Source: Thermoanaerobacter sp.
GTDB lineage: Bacteria; Bacillota; Thermoanaerobacteria; Thermoanaerobacterales; Thermoanaerobacteraceae
Assembly (NCBI GenBank): GCA_014896455.1
Contig: JADBKJ010000029.1
Span: 1-34,362, forward strand
Length of the DNA stretch: 34,362 nt
Reading direction: 5' to 3'
The notes under the pieces were generated by a model. That model was given only the letters and a program-made list of their open reading frames with translations, did no database searches and was not told where the DNA came from. This document shows positions 26,575-34,020 of this stretch, in pieces; the first letter of the stretch is position 1; the number at the start of each line of letters is the position of its first letter. Both the position numbers and the translations under genes were made by a program.

Positions 26575-27661
26575 TGTCGTCACCTCGCATAATAAGCATG
26601 TTTCTAGGCGGCAGATGTACCAAAATTTCATCTCCTGGCGATTTTTTCTCTTTACCAATACCGGGAGTCGAAATGTGTAATGTGATACCTCCCATTTCCA
26701 CTTCATATTCCATGGTAACTCCAGTAAACTCCGCAAGCCTTACTCTACCTTTCACAACGTTTTTGCCCAGCCTATCCACTATTTCCATCGCCTCAGGCCT
26801 TATGGAAATCATCACCCTGTCTCCACGGTAAGGTATGTACCCATCTTGTCGACAGCTAGAATCCACCCAAAATCTTATTTCATCCCCTACCCTCACCAAA
26901 GCAGAGTCATGACTGAAATCTTCTATTACAGCCTCAATAAAGTTGGTTTTCCCTATAAATGAAGCCACAAAACGATTCGCTGGCTTAAAATATATTTCCT
27001 CGGGTGTACCCACTTGCTGGATTTTGCCTCCTTCCATAACCGCAATTCTATCCGACATGGCCATAGCCTCACTTTGGTCATGGGTAACGTATATAGTAGT
27101 TATCCCCAGCTCTTTTTGCAGTTTTCTAATCTCCCAGCGTGTTTCCTCTCTGAGTTTTGCATCAAGGTTGGATAGGGGTTCATCCAACAGAAGAATGGTA
27201 GGTTTTATGACCAAAGCCCTAGCTAAAGCCACTCTTTGCTGTTGACCGCCTGAAAGTTGATCTATTCTCCTTTTTTCATATCCAGCAAGTTTTACCATTT
27301 CCAAGGCCCTTTTCACCATCTCTTTTTGCTCTTTTTGAGGTACCTTGCGCACTTTAAGTCCAAAGGCAACATTTTCCTCCACAGAAAGATGGGGAAAAAG
27401 AGCATAACTCTGAAATACCATGGCAGCATTACGCCGGTTAGCAGGTAGATAAGTAACATCTTTATCATCAAAATATATTGAACCTTCGGTAGGATAATAA
27501 AACCCTGCAATCATCCTTAGAATAGTGGTCTTGCCGCAACCACTGGGGCCGAGAAAGGTAAAAAGTTCTCCCTTTTTTATCTCAAGATTTACATTGTCGA
27601 CAGCTTTCACATCTTTGAAATACTTAGTAACATTTTTTAATTTAACGTGACTCAAAGTCAT
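26561..27661 (-). CDS. ABC transporter ATPase (PotA/FbpC/UgpC-like)
   Basis: 366 residues from the ATG at 27661, with AGGAGG five bases upstream. Walker A GPSGCGKTT, Q-loop VFQSYALFPH, signature LSGGQQQR, Walker B ILLLDEPLSNLD, H-loop YVTHDQSEAMA, and a TOBE-type C-terminal domain from about 240. It energises the fused permease. The substrate specificity of this class cannot be read from the ATPase. Confidence 0.92.
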   Translation of the reverse strand: MTLSHVKLKNVTKYFKDVKAVDNVNLEIKKGELFTFLGPSGCGKTTILRMIAGFYYPTEGSIYFDDKDVTYLPANRRNAAMVFQSYALFPHLSVEENVAFGLKVRKVPQKEQKEMVKRALEMVKLAGYEKRRIDQLSGGQQQRVALARALVIKPTILLLDEPLSNLDAKLREETRWEIRKLQKELGITTIYVTHDQSEAMAMSDRIAVMEGGKIQQVGTPEEIYFKPANRFVASFIGKTNFIEAVIEDFSHDSALVRVGDEIRFWVDSSCRQDGYIPYRGDRVMISIRPEAMEIVDRLGKNVVKGRVRLAEFTGVTMEYEVEMGGITLHISTPGIGKEKKSPGDEILVHLPPRNMLIMRGDDNEMA

Positions 27662-27680
27662 TTGCACCTCCTGTAATCTT

Positions 27681-27711
27681 AAGAATGAGAGGGATTACCC
27701 CTCTCATTCTT
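27681..27711 (-). promoter_or_regulatory. stem-loop between binding-protein and ATPase genes
   Basis: AAGAATGAGAGGG and CCTCTCATTCTT form a 12- to 13-bp stem with a very short loop, starting at the stop of the binding-protein gene. On the minus strand no T run follows, so it is less a terminator than an mRNA 3' stabiliser. Such hairpins often allow more binding protein than permease to be made. Confidence 0.65.
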
Positions 27712-28792
27712 ATTTCTTTCCTTTTCCCTTTACTTCTTGTTCCCATCTCTGGATCCAAGCCGCTACATTCTTGTTTAAAACTTCCCAATCAATATCCATA
27801 GCTTTTAAATTTAAATTTTTAAGCCATTCAGGCATTTTTTCTTTAGGCAGGTCAGAACGTGTAGGAATCTGGAATACCTTTTCAGAAAGCATCAGCTGGG
27901 TATCAGGTTCAAACAGTACCTCCATAAATTTTTTAGCACCATCCACATTTTTCGCATTCTTTACGACTGCTACACCGTCCACGAGCATCGGAACCCCGCT
28001 TTCTGGTATAGCAAAATCAAGTGGCATGTTTTTCACATATTTCTGTAGCAACACATCCTGCAAATTCCAAAGGCTTATAAGCCCTTCCTGTCTCGCCAGT
28101 TTCAGATGCATATCTGTTGGGTTGGCAGCATATTCCTTTGTATTAGCATCCAGCTTCTTTAACCACTCAAAGCCCTTTTCTACATCGCCGGTGGCTTTCA
28201 TCTGCCTATAAATCATAGCGGCAAAGATGGTACGCATTGTGCCAGATGGAGCCACGTTTCTTATGATTATTTTGTCCTTCCACTTGGGGTCCAAAAGGTC
28301 ATCCCAGTCTTTGGGGAGATCTTCGGGTTTCAGAGCGTCACTGTTATATTCTATCACTTCAGGTAGTACTATCTCTCCGTACCAATATCCATTTTTGTCC
28401 TTGTATTCTAATGGTATAGCACTGTCAAAAGATGCTTTATACGGCTCTAGCAATCCTTCTCGAGTTGCAGTTTCAAGGGCATCTTGAGTCCCACCCCACC
28501 AAAAATCGCACTGGGGATTTTCCTTTTCAGCCCTAATCCTTTCTAAAATTTCCTGTGCACCCATCTGAAGCACTTGAACATTTCCTTTATATTCCGGATA
28601 CTTTTCCACAAATTTGTCTATCACTGGATTGTATACTTCAGGGTCTCTACCGGTGTATATGACAAGTTTTTTAGGACTTTCAGCATTCTGGTCTTTTTGA
28701 CCTTCTGTCTGTTTTGAACCACTACAGCCTGAAAGGCCTAAAATAAAAGCAGATATCAAAACAAAAACAATAATATTTTTAAAAGTTTTCAT
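27710..28792 (-). CDS. ABC transporter substrate-binding lipoprotein (Fe3+/polyamine/AEP class)
   Basis: 360 residues from the ATG at 28792, ten bases after GGAGG; the TTG at 28801 is too close to that site. The lipoprotein signal ends in ILGLSGC. The mature part starts KKLVIYTGRDPEVYNPVIDKF, as in ferric-ion or 2-aminoethylphosphonate binding proteins (class F/D periplasmic fold), and includes FWWGGTQDALE and the inter-lobe segment LPEVIEYNSDALK. There is no clear tyrosine pair of ferric-binding proteins, so an organic ligand is more likely than bare iron. It is encoded directly after the ROK repressor. Confidence 0.88.
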   Translation of the reverse strand: MKTFKNIIVFVLISAFILGLSGCSGSKQTEGQKDQNAESPKKLVIYTGRDPEVYNPVIDKFVEKYPEYKGNVQVLQMGAQEILERIRAEKENPQCDFWWGGTQDALETATREGLLEPYKASFDSAIPLEYKDKNGYWYGEIVLPEVIEYNSDALKPEDLPKDWDDLLDPKWKDKIIIRNVAPSGTMRTIFAAMIYRQMKATGDVEKGFEWLKKLDANTKEYAANPTDMHLKLARQEGLISLWNLQDVLLQKYVKNMPLDFAIPESGVPMLVDGVAVVKNAKNVDGAKKFMEVLFEPDTQLMLSEKVFQIPTRSDLPKEKMPEWLKNLNLKAMDIDWEVLNKNVAAWIQRWEQEVKGKGKK

Positions 28793-28811
28793 ATACTTCA
28801 AACCTCCTTAA

Positions 28812-29993
28812 TCATATTATATTTTCTATAATTGTCTCTTCTTCAGAGTGTAACACTGACAGGGCTGCACCTATATTACCCGCAAGTTCTCCCAGCGAAG
28901 CAAACTCTATTCTAGCCGAAAATGGTACCCAATCATTTATCTTTTTTTTGATTTTCTCTATACCTTTTTCTCCAAGGTGTATTAATTGCCCTGCCAATAT
29001 AACAAGTTCTGGATTAAAAACACAGATAATACTGGCTATACCGTAGGCCCAATGCACACAAGCTTCTTCTAAGTAATCTTCCGCCCTTTTGTCGGTTTTC
29101 GAAAGCTCAATCAATGTTTTTATGGGAAATTGTATTTTTTCTTCAGGCAAATCCGTGAAGTTTTCTCGGAGAAATTTTCTCATAGCAGGGCAGGCCCAGT
29201 TTTTTTCGTAAATACCAAATTCATCAGGATTTCGTTTTCCCGCTCCTATGGGCAAATGTCCTATTTCCCCCGCAGCTCCAGAATACCCTCTGTAAAGTTT
29301 CCCATCTATAACAAGTCCTGCTCCTATACCTGTTCCCACATGAAATACAGCTAGTTTATTGACATTTCTGCCAACACCCTTCCACATCTCCCCAAGGGTT
29401 ACTGCATTTACATCGTTTTCTATAATGACTGGTACACCAAGGGCCTCTTCCAGCGCTCCCTTTATAGGAAAGTTCTTTATCCATCCAACACTAGGTGCTA
29501 AAGAGACTGTCTCTTTCTCCAGATCTACTATACCAGGCACTCCTATTCCAACTCCCAGCAGTTTTTTTGGGGGGAGGCGACTTTTTCTATATAAATTCTT
29601 CAGAAATTCAATTACTTTTTCCACTGCTTTATCCCCAACAGTATTTGCAATCTCTGTCTCATCTTTTAAAACAATGCGACCCTCTAAGTCTGTTATGATA
29701 CTGGATAAAGTTGTGCCTTCAAACAGTGCCCCCATTATGTAATATGCTGTCGCATTAAATTCCAGAAGTATAGGTCTTCTGCCGCCACTAGAAGGACCTT
29801 TGCCTACTTCTCTGATTAACTTTGCTGCGAGCAACTCTTCCACTATGGCAGAAATAGTAGGTCGGCTCAAACCTGTGCGCTCAGACAGTTCTACTCTCGA
29901 AAGAGGCCCTTCGTTTTTTATAAGCGATAAGACATTTGAACGATTTAAAAGTTTTATTAGGTACAAATGGTCCTGCGCTTGATCCATTTTCAT
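28812..29993 (-). CDS. ROK family transcriptional regulator (NagC/XylR-like)
   Basis: 393 residues. An N-terminal winged HTH (about 15-75, LSRVELSERTGLSRPTISAIVEEL) is followed by a ROK sugar-binding domain. That domain has GVGIGVPGIVD, the phosphate loop HVGTGIGAGL, NDVNAV and GEIGHLPIG. The usual zinc motif CxCGxxGC is degenerate (EKNWACPAM, one Cys), so metal binding is doubtful. NagC/XylR-type proteins repress sugar genes until an inducer binds. It is the second gene of its own operon, so autoregulation is likely. Two promoter motifs, at 31116 and 21848, are candidate operators. Confidence 0.9.
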   Translation of the reverse strand: MKMDQAQDHLYLIKLLNRSNVLSLIKNEGPLSRVELSERTGLSRPTISAIVEELLAAKLIREVGKGPSSGGRRPILLEFNATAYYIMGALFEGTTLSSIITDLEGRIVLKDETEIANTVGDKAVEKVIEFLKNLYRKSRLPPKKLLGVGIGVPGIVDLEKETVSLAPSVGWIKNFPIKGALEEALGVPVIIENDVNAVTLGEMWKGVGRNVNKLAVFHVGTGIGAGLVIDGKLYRGYSGAAGEIGHLPIGAGKRNPDEFGIYEKNWACPAMRKFLRENFTDLPEEKIQFPIKTLIELSKTDKRAEDYLEEACVHWAYGIASIICVFNPELVILAGQLIHLGEKGIEKIKKKINDWVPFSARIEFASLGELAGNIGAALSVLHSEEETIIENII

Positions 29994-30017
29994 TATGCTG
30001 ACACCTCTGCAATATAT

Positions 30018-30947
30018 TTAGAAATCATCGAGCTTCAACAACCTTGCCGCATTTTTGCCAAATATTAGCTCTAAGTCTTCTTTTTTCATATTCAATTGTC
30101 GACATACCCTCATTTGATCTTGTAGATAACGGCGAGCAAAGCCGCGAGGAAACCACGATGAATCACTGCCAAATATGATGCGCTCTGGGCCTACAGTCTC
30201 ATAAGCTTTTCTAAAAAGGGACTCAAGGTCCAAAGGATATGGCATCCATCGAACCCACTGATTGGAGCCTGATGTATCTATGTATATGTTGGGGCATGAC
30301 CAAGCAAGCCTGAGCAGTTCTCCCCAGAATCCTGCACCAAAATGCGGAATAACAAAAGGTATATCACTGTATGTTCTCGCAACATTTGCAAGAGACAATG
30401 GATTAATGTTTATATGTTCCACCACTCCACCGCCTCCGCCCATCACTCCAAAATGAATAAGTACCGGAAGCTTTTTGTCTGCACAATATTCCCATATAGG
30501 TTTAAGTTTGGGGTCATCCAGAGGGCAGTCAATGAGGGGAGCAAACATCTTATATCCTCTAAATCCAAGCACTTCAACTGCATAGGCCAGCTTATCTCTT
30601 GCGTCTGGGAGCTGTGGATCATGATAGGCAAAGCCAATGAATTTATCTTGGTACGGCTGTATCCACTTAGCCAAGTTATCGTTTTCTCCATGTCCAGTGA
30701 CAAATACGATCTTTTCTATCTGGTTTTTCTCTGCCTCTTCCGCCCACCTTTTTGCCTGTTCCTCACCGGATAAAGAACGGCTTTCAGGTTCTGGAAAATC
30801 CCATTCTTCAAGCCATCTTTTTCTCAGTTTGTTTACGTAGTCGAGGTGCTCCCCAGTAAAAGTTGGTGACCCCCACAAAGGTTTTTTAAATCCTGCCACG
30901 GGCGGAAAATGTACGTGAAAATCAATGATTTTAATGCCCTGATACAT
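30018..30947 (-). CDS. amidohydrolase 2 family (TIM-barrel hydrolase/decarboxylase)
   Basis: 309 residues with the PF04909 pattern: HVH in IIDFHVHFPP (H11, H13), His in PVLIHFGVMG, His in FVIPHFGAGF, and the metal Asp in IIFGSDSSW, ending in GKNAARLL. Members are metal-dependent hydrolases or non-oxidative decarboxylases of carboxylated rings or lactones. It is the first gene of the operon with the ROK repressor and ABC transporter, read from a strong AGGAGGTG site. Its substrate presumably is, or derives from, the imported compound; no closer guess is supported. Confidence 0.87.
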   Translation of the reverse strand: MYQGIKIIDFHVHFPPVAGFKKPLWGSPTFTGEHLDYVNKLRKRWLEEWDFPEPESRSLSGEEQAKRWAEEAEKNQIEKIVFVTGHGENDNLAKWIQPYQDKFIGFAYHDPQLPDARDKLAYAVEVLGFRGYKMFAPLIDCPLDDPKLKPIWEYCADKKLPVLIHFGVMGGGGGVVEHININPLSLANVARTYSDIPFVIPHFGAGFWGELLRLAWSCPNIYIDTSGSNQWVRWMPYPLDLESLFRKAYETVGPERIIFGSDSSWFPRGFARRYLQDQMRVCRQLNMKKEDLELIFGKNAARLLKLDDF

Positions 30948-31115
30948 TTAATCACCTCCTTACTTTAGTTAATTTGGGTTTTTGCAAAACCTCAAAATCC
31001 CCACAAATTAATGGGTTTTCCTAAATATTTTCAAAGGAATTTCCTCCGTTTTTGTGGAATTTTTATATTTTTATTTTCGCTAATTTTTTCTTAATTTGTA
31101 TATCTAGATAGTAAG

Positions 31116-31137
31116 TTAAGTTAACTAACTAATTATA
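31116..31137 (-). promoter_or_regulatory. promoter -10 and operator-like site of the ROK/ABC operon
   Basis: On the minus strand TATAAT (31137-31132) is followed within four bases by TTAGTTAACTTAA (31128-31116), part of the palindrome AGTTAA-C-TTAACT (31126-31114). That placement covers the expected transcription start, ideal for a repressor. The -35 is weak. A site matching at 11 of 13 bases lies before dppD. Confidence 0.5.
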
Positions 31138-31239
31138 TATTCTACATGAAAATTAAAAATCCTGCTTCGTTAAAAATTTTTTTAAAAATAGGACATATCC
31201 AATATACTCATGTAATTCTAAAATTCTTCTTTTAATGTT

Positions 31240-31425
31240 CTAAAAAATCTTTATATATTAGGATTTCCTTCTGGTGACTATACGAGTATTCGTTCATGTA
31301 ATATACCACAGGACTCACAAAATTCTTCGAATTCTTTTGACTTAAATTGTGAACCATTATCAGTCCGCATTGTAAGATTTCCTTTAATACCTCTGCTGCT
31401 CATTGATTTTAAAACTAAGCCTAAT
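31240..31425 (-). pseudogene. decayed DDE transposase (integrase core) fragment
   Basis: On the minus strand the frame reads KGNLTMRTDNGSQFKSKEF, then EEFCESCGILHERI, then an in-frame stop followed by SPEGNPNI. This is the middle of an integrase-core transposase, with the conserved second aspartate in RTDNGSQF. Upstream and downstream parts are lost or frameshifted. The rest of 30948-31637 is AT-rich, with an inverted repeat (CCAAGAGAAAT/ATTTCTCTTGAAG, about 31488-31540) that may be a leftover insertion-sequence end. Confidence 0.7.
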
Positions 31426-31637
31426 TCTCATCACAGCAAGTTTTTCAATAATAAAAGCTTTATGGAATGCCAATGAGCAAAAGCACCTCCAAGAGAAATT
31501 TTATCATGCTATGTGTTTTAGTCTATTTCTCTTGAAGAGGCAACAAAAATAAAAAATAGCTCAATAATATTTAACCATTATTAAACAATATTACATTAGT
31601 TTAACTCTCACTACCGCGGCAAGACAGTATGAAGAAT

Positions 31638-31946
31638 TCAAAAAAAGTATAAGTTCAATCGTAAATGTAGATATCTCGTTGGAATATAAAATTGGTTTAA
31701 TACTTGGGCTTTAGATAGGAAGCTTTCAAAAGATTTATCATATTGTGTACAAAGATTTACAAGATCTATTAAATTATGAATTCGAGGAGGATTATGTTTT
31801 TGACTTACTAAAAATGCTTTTAAAGCTTTTTCTACAGCCTGATGGGAAAAGAAACAAACCATATTGTATTTACCTGCTTTAAACATGATTTCTGCTGAGT
31901 CAAGGTCATCCATAGCAAAATCAAGCCATTGTTTTGCTTCTTTCAT
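31638..31946 (-). pseudogene. HEPN domain protein, C-terminus lost
   Basis: 102 codons. The HEPN core is clear: AKQWLDFAMDDLDSAEIMF, FFSHQAVEKALKAFL and RIHNL, and then YIPTRY, where members of the family usually continue with PD and some 25-30 more residues. Here the frame runs into RYLHLRLNLYFF and stops, with remnants of a plausible tail in another frame down to about 31595. HEPN proteins of this kind pair with MNT nucleotidyltransferases as toxin-antitoxin modules. It overlaps the 3' end of the MNT frame by 26 bp. With the tail gone and the partner broken, the pair is probably inactive. Confidence 0.72.
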
Positions 31947-32255
31947 AAATAACCTTTCCTTTCTTTAATATTTCTTCAACGTAAAACATACTTTCTTTCA
32001 TTTCTTCTATTTCTTTTGGGGTATACACTATAATATCCGTGCCAATAGTAGGCTTAGCGACTTTGACAACTTCCTCAATCTTTTTCGTAGACTTGTCAGT
32101 ATCCTTTATAACTATTAAATCAATATCGCTCAAATTCATTTTATTTGATTTGTCGCTAATGAACCAAATAATATTATTTTTCAAGTTGATACTCTTTTAT
32201 CAGCACTTCTACAATTCTTGTAAAGTTCTCGATTTAATTGTTCTATTCTGCTCAT
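31921..32255 (-). pseudogene. MNT-type nucleotidyltransferase (HEPN partner), multiply frameshifted
   Basis: From an ATG at 32255 with a GAGGTG site the frame reads MSRIEQLNRELYKN. It then shifts (VEVLIKEYQLE in a second frame), shifts back for KIILFGSLAT, and shifts again into MNLSDIDLIVI at 32136-32104. The GS-x-D-x-D nucleotidyltransferase motif is thus split over frames, and only the last part (about 31921-32184) stays open. At least three indels separate it from a working gene. MNT proteins neutralise HEPN toxins by modifying them. Confidence 0.72.
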
Positions 32256-32394
32256 AGAAAACACCTCAATTTGAAGGTTTTACCTTTAATCCGTTATATC
32301 AAATTACGGAGTATTCTATAAGAGTTTATTTCCAAATACTTTTTAATTTTTATTTCCTCTTTTTAATTTCTGTAAGATGTGATATAATTATAGA

Positions 32395-32467
32395 CTTGAA
32401 AAAACTTCGGGTGCCATAGATATGTGGGATGTGGGAATAGGTAGAAGTGAGCTATCTATTCTTTTTT
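32395..32467 (+). ncRNA. possible small RNA of about 73 nt
   Basis: A -10 like TATAAT lies at 32383-32388 (its -35 is weak). After about 45 bases containing CTTCGGGTGCC and GATATGTGGGATGTGGG there is a 10-bp stem, GAATAGGTAG/CTATCTATTC (32435-32461, one G-U pair), followed by TTTTTT. A promoter-like site and a clean terminator bracket a sequence with no reading frame. I cannot match it to a known RNA family. The rest of 32256-32632 shows nothing else that I can support. Confidence 0.4.
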
Positions 32468-32600
32468 AGTTTATTTCTATTCTAAGAGCCCCAAATTTCT
32501 ATTTTAATTGTTTATAGATCTCGAAAAATTTTTCTTCACAATCAATTATAGCACGCATATTATAACATTTCTATACAAAATTTCTTAAAGTTTTCTCTTA

Positions 32601-32628
32601 AATGCAGTGGCAGTTTTGCCACTGCATT
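32601..32628 (-). terminator. hairpin after the LPD29-like gene
   Basis: AATGCAGTGGCA and TGCCACTGCATT form a perfect 12-bp stem with a 4-base loop, five bases after the stop. The T run on the minus-strand side is poor, so termination may be partial. Confidence 0.65.
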
Positions 32629-32632
32629 GCTG

Positions 32633-33184
32633 TTATACTGTTACTTCAATAAAATCGAATCCGTATTGATACGACAAAATCGCTAGAGCTTCACTCAGTC
32701 CATATTCATCAGCAGCATAATAGCTTTCAAGATTATCTAAAATACAGCTGTGGTTATTTCTTTTGCACAACTTAACCTGAGGATAAGTACCATTGTGATG
32801 AGGCTGATACAATACCACTAAATCTTCTTTTTCTGCCAATCTCATCAGCTCATCCTTGTCATATTTGTCTTTCTTTTCTAGTATTTTTCTAGCTGTTTCT
32901 TTGAATTCTTCAGCTTTTTCTCTTAAACCTTTATAATCAAAGTCAACAGTAACGTAAGTATTACCTCCAGCAAGTATATCATTTGTGTAATCATCCCATC
33001 TTACATATTCATACTTTTTAGCAATTGCTTCAACAAGCTTTTTAGAGACTTTTAAATCTTTAATTCTAACTTCAATCGACTTATCTAGAAGGTATGTTTT
33101 TGCTCTGACACTCACCTGCCTTGATGTTATACCGTGCTTTTTTAAATTTTTTCTTATTTCCTCAGCAATTTCTTTAGCAGTCAT
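32633..33184 (-). CDS. LPD29-like domain protein (mobile-element associated)
   Basis: 183 residues. The N-terminal half (ITSRQVSVRAKTYLLDKSIEVRI, then about 20 residues, then YEYVRWDDYTNDILAGGNTYVTV) matches the LPD29 domain style found in polyvalent proteins of phages and conjugative elements, and in small stand-alone genes. The C-terminal part is acidic, helical and unrecognised. No catalytic motif is visible. The ribosome site is GGGGAGGG. It lies in the decaying accessory zone beside a structured repeat, which fits a mobile-element origin. Function unknown. Confidence 0.65.
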   Translation of the reverse strand: MTAKEIAEEIRKNLKKHGITSRQVSVRAKTYLLDKSIEVRIKDLKVSKKLVEAIAKKYEYVRWDDYTNDILAGGNTYVTVDFDYKGLREKAEEFKETARKILEKKDKYDKDELMRLAEKEDLVVLYQPHHNGTYPQVKLCKRNNHSCILDNLESYYAADEYGLSEALAILSYQYGFDFIEVTV

Positions 33185-33295
33185 TTCAAATTTCCCTCCC
33201 CTAAAATTTTTTACTTGCTCGGATTTGACAGCCTAGTGCTGTAGCTTTTTTCTTACGCCATGCGTTCACACCTCCTCAATTTTTTTGTTTGCTTC

Positions 33296-33540
33296 TTGTT
33301 TGCCCCCGGCAGTTAGAACAAAACAGCCTGCGAGCCGAAGGTCAAGGGGTCGGGGAGGGATACCGGACCGAGCGTAAGCGAGGGAGGATATGCTCACCGA
33401 CCGTAGGCTTGCCCCTTGACCGTTAGGCGAGCAGGCGTATAATCTATGACGCGGGGGCAAACAAAAAAAGCACGTCTGCTTTAAGAGGTGCTCTCTTAAC
33501 CGGATTTTTGATTTGGACAAAGCGAAAATGAAAAATCCGG
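33296..33540. repeat. GC-rich structured repeat, copy 2 (more complete)
   Basis: An outer 13-bp inverted repeat TTGTTTGCCCCCG (33296-33308) and CGGGGGCAAACAA (33452-33464) encloses part A. Part A has GCCTGC/GCAGGC (33326-33331, 33431-33436) and GGTCAAGGGG/CCCCTTGACC (33340-33349, 33412-33421). Part B is degenerate here, so the strong terminator of copy 1 is missing. Part C is the hairpin CCGGATTTTT/AAAAATCCGG (33500-33509, 33531-33540). It fills most of the gap between 33185 and 33632. The remainder, about 33185-33295, holds no gene that I can support. Confidence 0.85.
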
Positions 33541-33565
33541 CTTTGCTTATAATTAGCCATTTTAG

Positions 33566-33594
33566 TTGAATTTTTGAGTAAAATACACTAAAAT
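33566..33594 (+). promoter_or_regulatory. promoter of the three-repeat protein gene
   Basis: TTGAAT and TAAAAT with 17 bases between them, 39 bp before the start codon, on the same strand. Confidence 0.55.
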
Positions 33595-33632
33595 TAGTTC
33601 TAGTAAAATCAAAAAGAATTAGGAAGGGAAAA

Positions 33633-33971
33633 ATGAATTATAAAGAAGCAATGGAACAAATTTTAAAAAGAAGAATATTTTTTGATCCTGTTAAAGATAA
33701 ACAGATACTTCTTTTAAAAAATGAATTAGGAATCACAATAGCACATTGGCAAGCTGCTGCAGGATATCAATTTGACCCTGTAAGGGATAAGGAAATTTTA
33801 AAGTTAAGAAATGCTTTTGATAAGACTGTTACAGAAATACAATTGAAAAAAGGTTATTTGTTTGATATAGAAAGAGATAAAGAAATTCTGGCATTACCAA
33901 GTAGTGAAAAAGGTAAGACTATACTAGACTTGCAAAATGAAATTATTCTAGAGAAATTAATAAGGGACTAA
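33633..33971 (+). CDS. 112-residue protein of three tandem repeats, function unknown
   Basis: Three repeats of about 31 residues start at residues 17, 47 and 77: FDPVKDKQILLLKNELG, FDPVRDKEILKLRNAFD and FDIERDKEILALPSSEK. Each continues to a T..x..Q segment, and the first two end in GY. The consensus is roughly FD-x3-DK-E/Q-ILxL-x5-TI-x3-Q-x3-GY, which suggests a small helical solenoid. There is no signal, membrane helix or catalytic motif. It has its own promoter and an AGGAAGGG site, and is the only plus-strand gene in the right half of the window. I do not recognise the family. The intact frame in decaying surroundings suggests selection. Confidence 0.75.
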   Translation: MNYKEAMEQILKRRIFFDPVKDKQILLLKNELGITIAHWQAAAGYQFDPVRDKEILKLRNAFDKTVTEIQLKKGYLFDIERDKEILALPSSEKGKTILDLQNEIILEKLIRD

Positions 33972-33994
33972 AAATCCGTACCGTTGGTTTAAAA

Positions 33995-34020
33995 ATGAAA
34001 AGAACCTTTTGAGGCTCCTT
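33995..34020 (-). terminator. terminator of the small Rpn-type gene
   Basis: On the minus strand AGGAGCC and GGTTCTT form a 7-bp stem (two G-U pairs) right at the stop codon, followed by a T-rich stretch (TTTTCATTTTT). It lies between convergent genes and may serve both. Confidence 0.5.

Noticed and set aside
30262-30773. Plus- and minus-strand frames inside the amidohydrolase gene at 30018-30947
   Set aside because: They overlap a complete, well-supported gene and have no ribosome sites or recognisable motifs.
33266-33520. 84-codon minus-strand frame through repeat copy 2
   Set aside because: Same reason: Cys/Pro/Arg-rich product from a structured GC-rich block.
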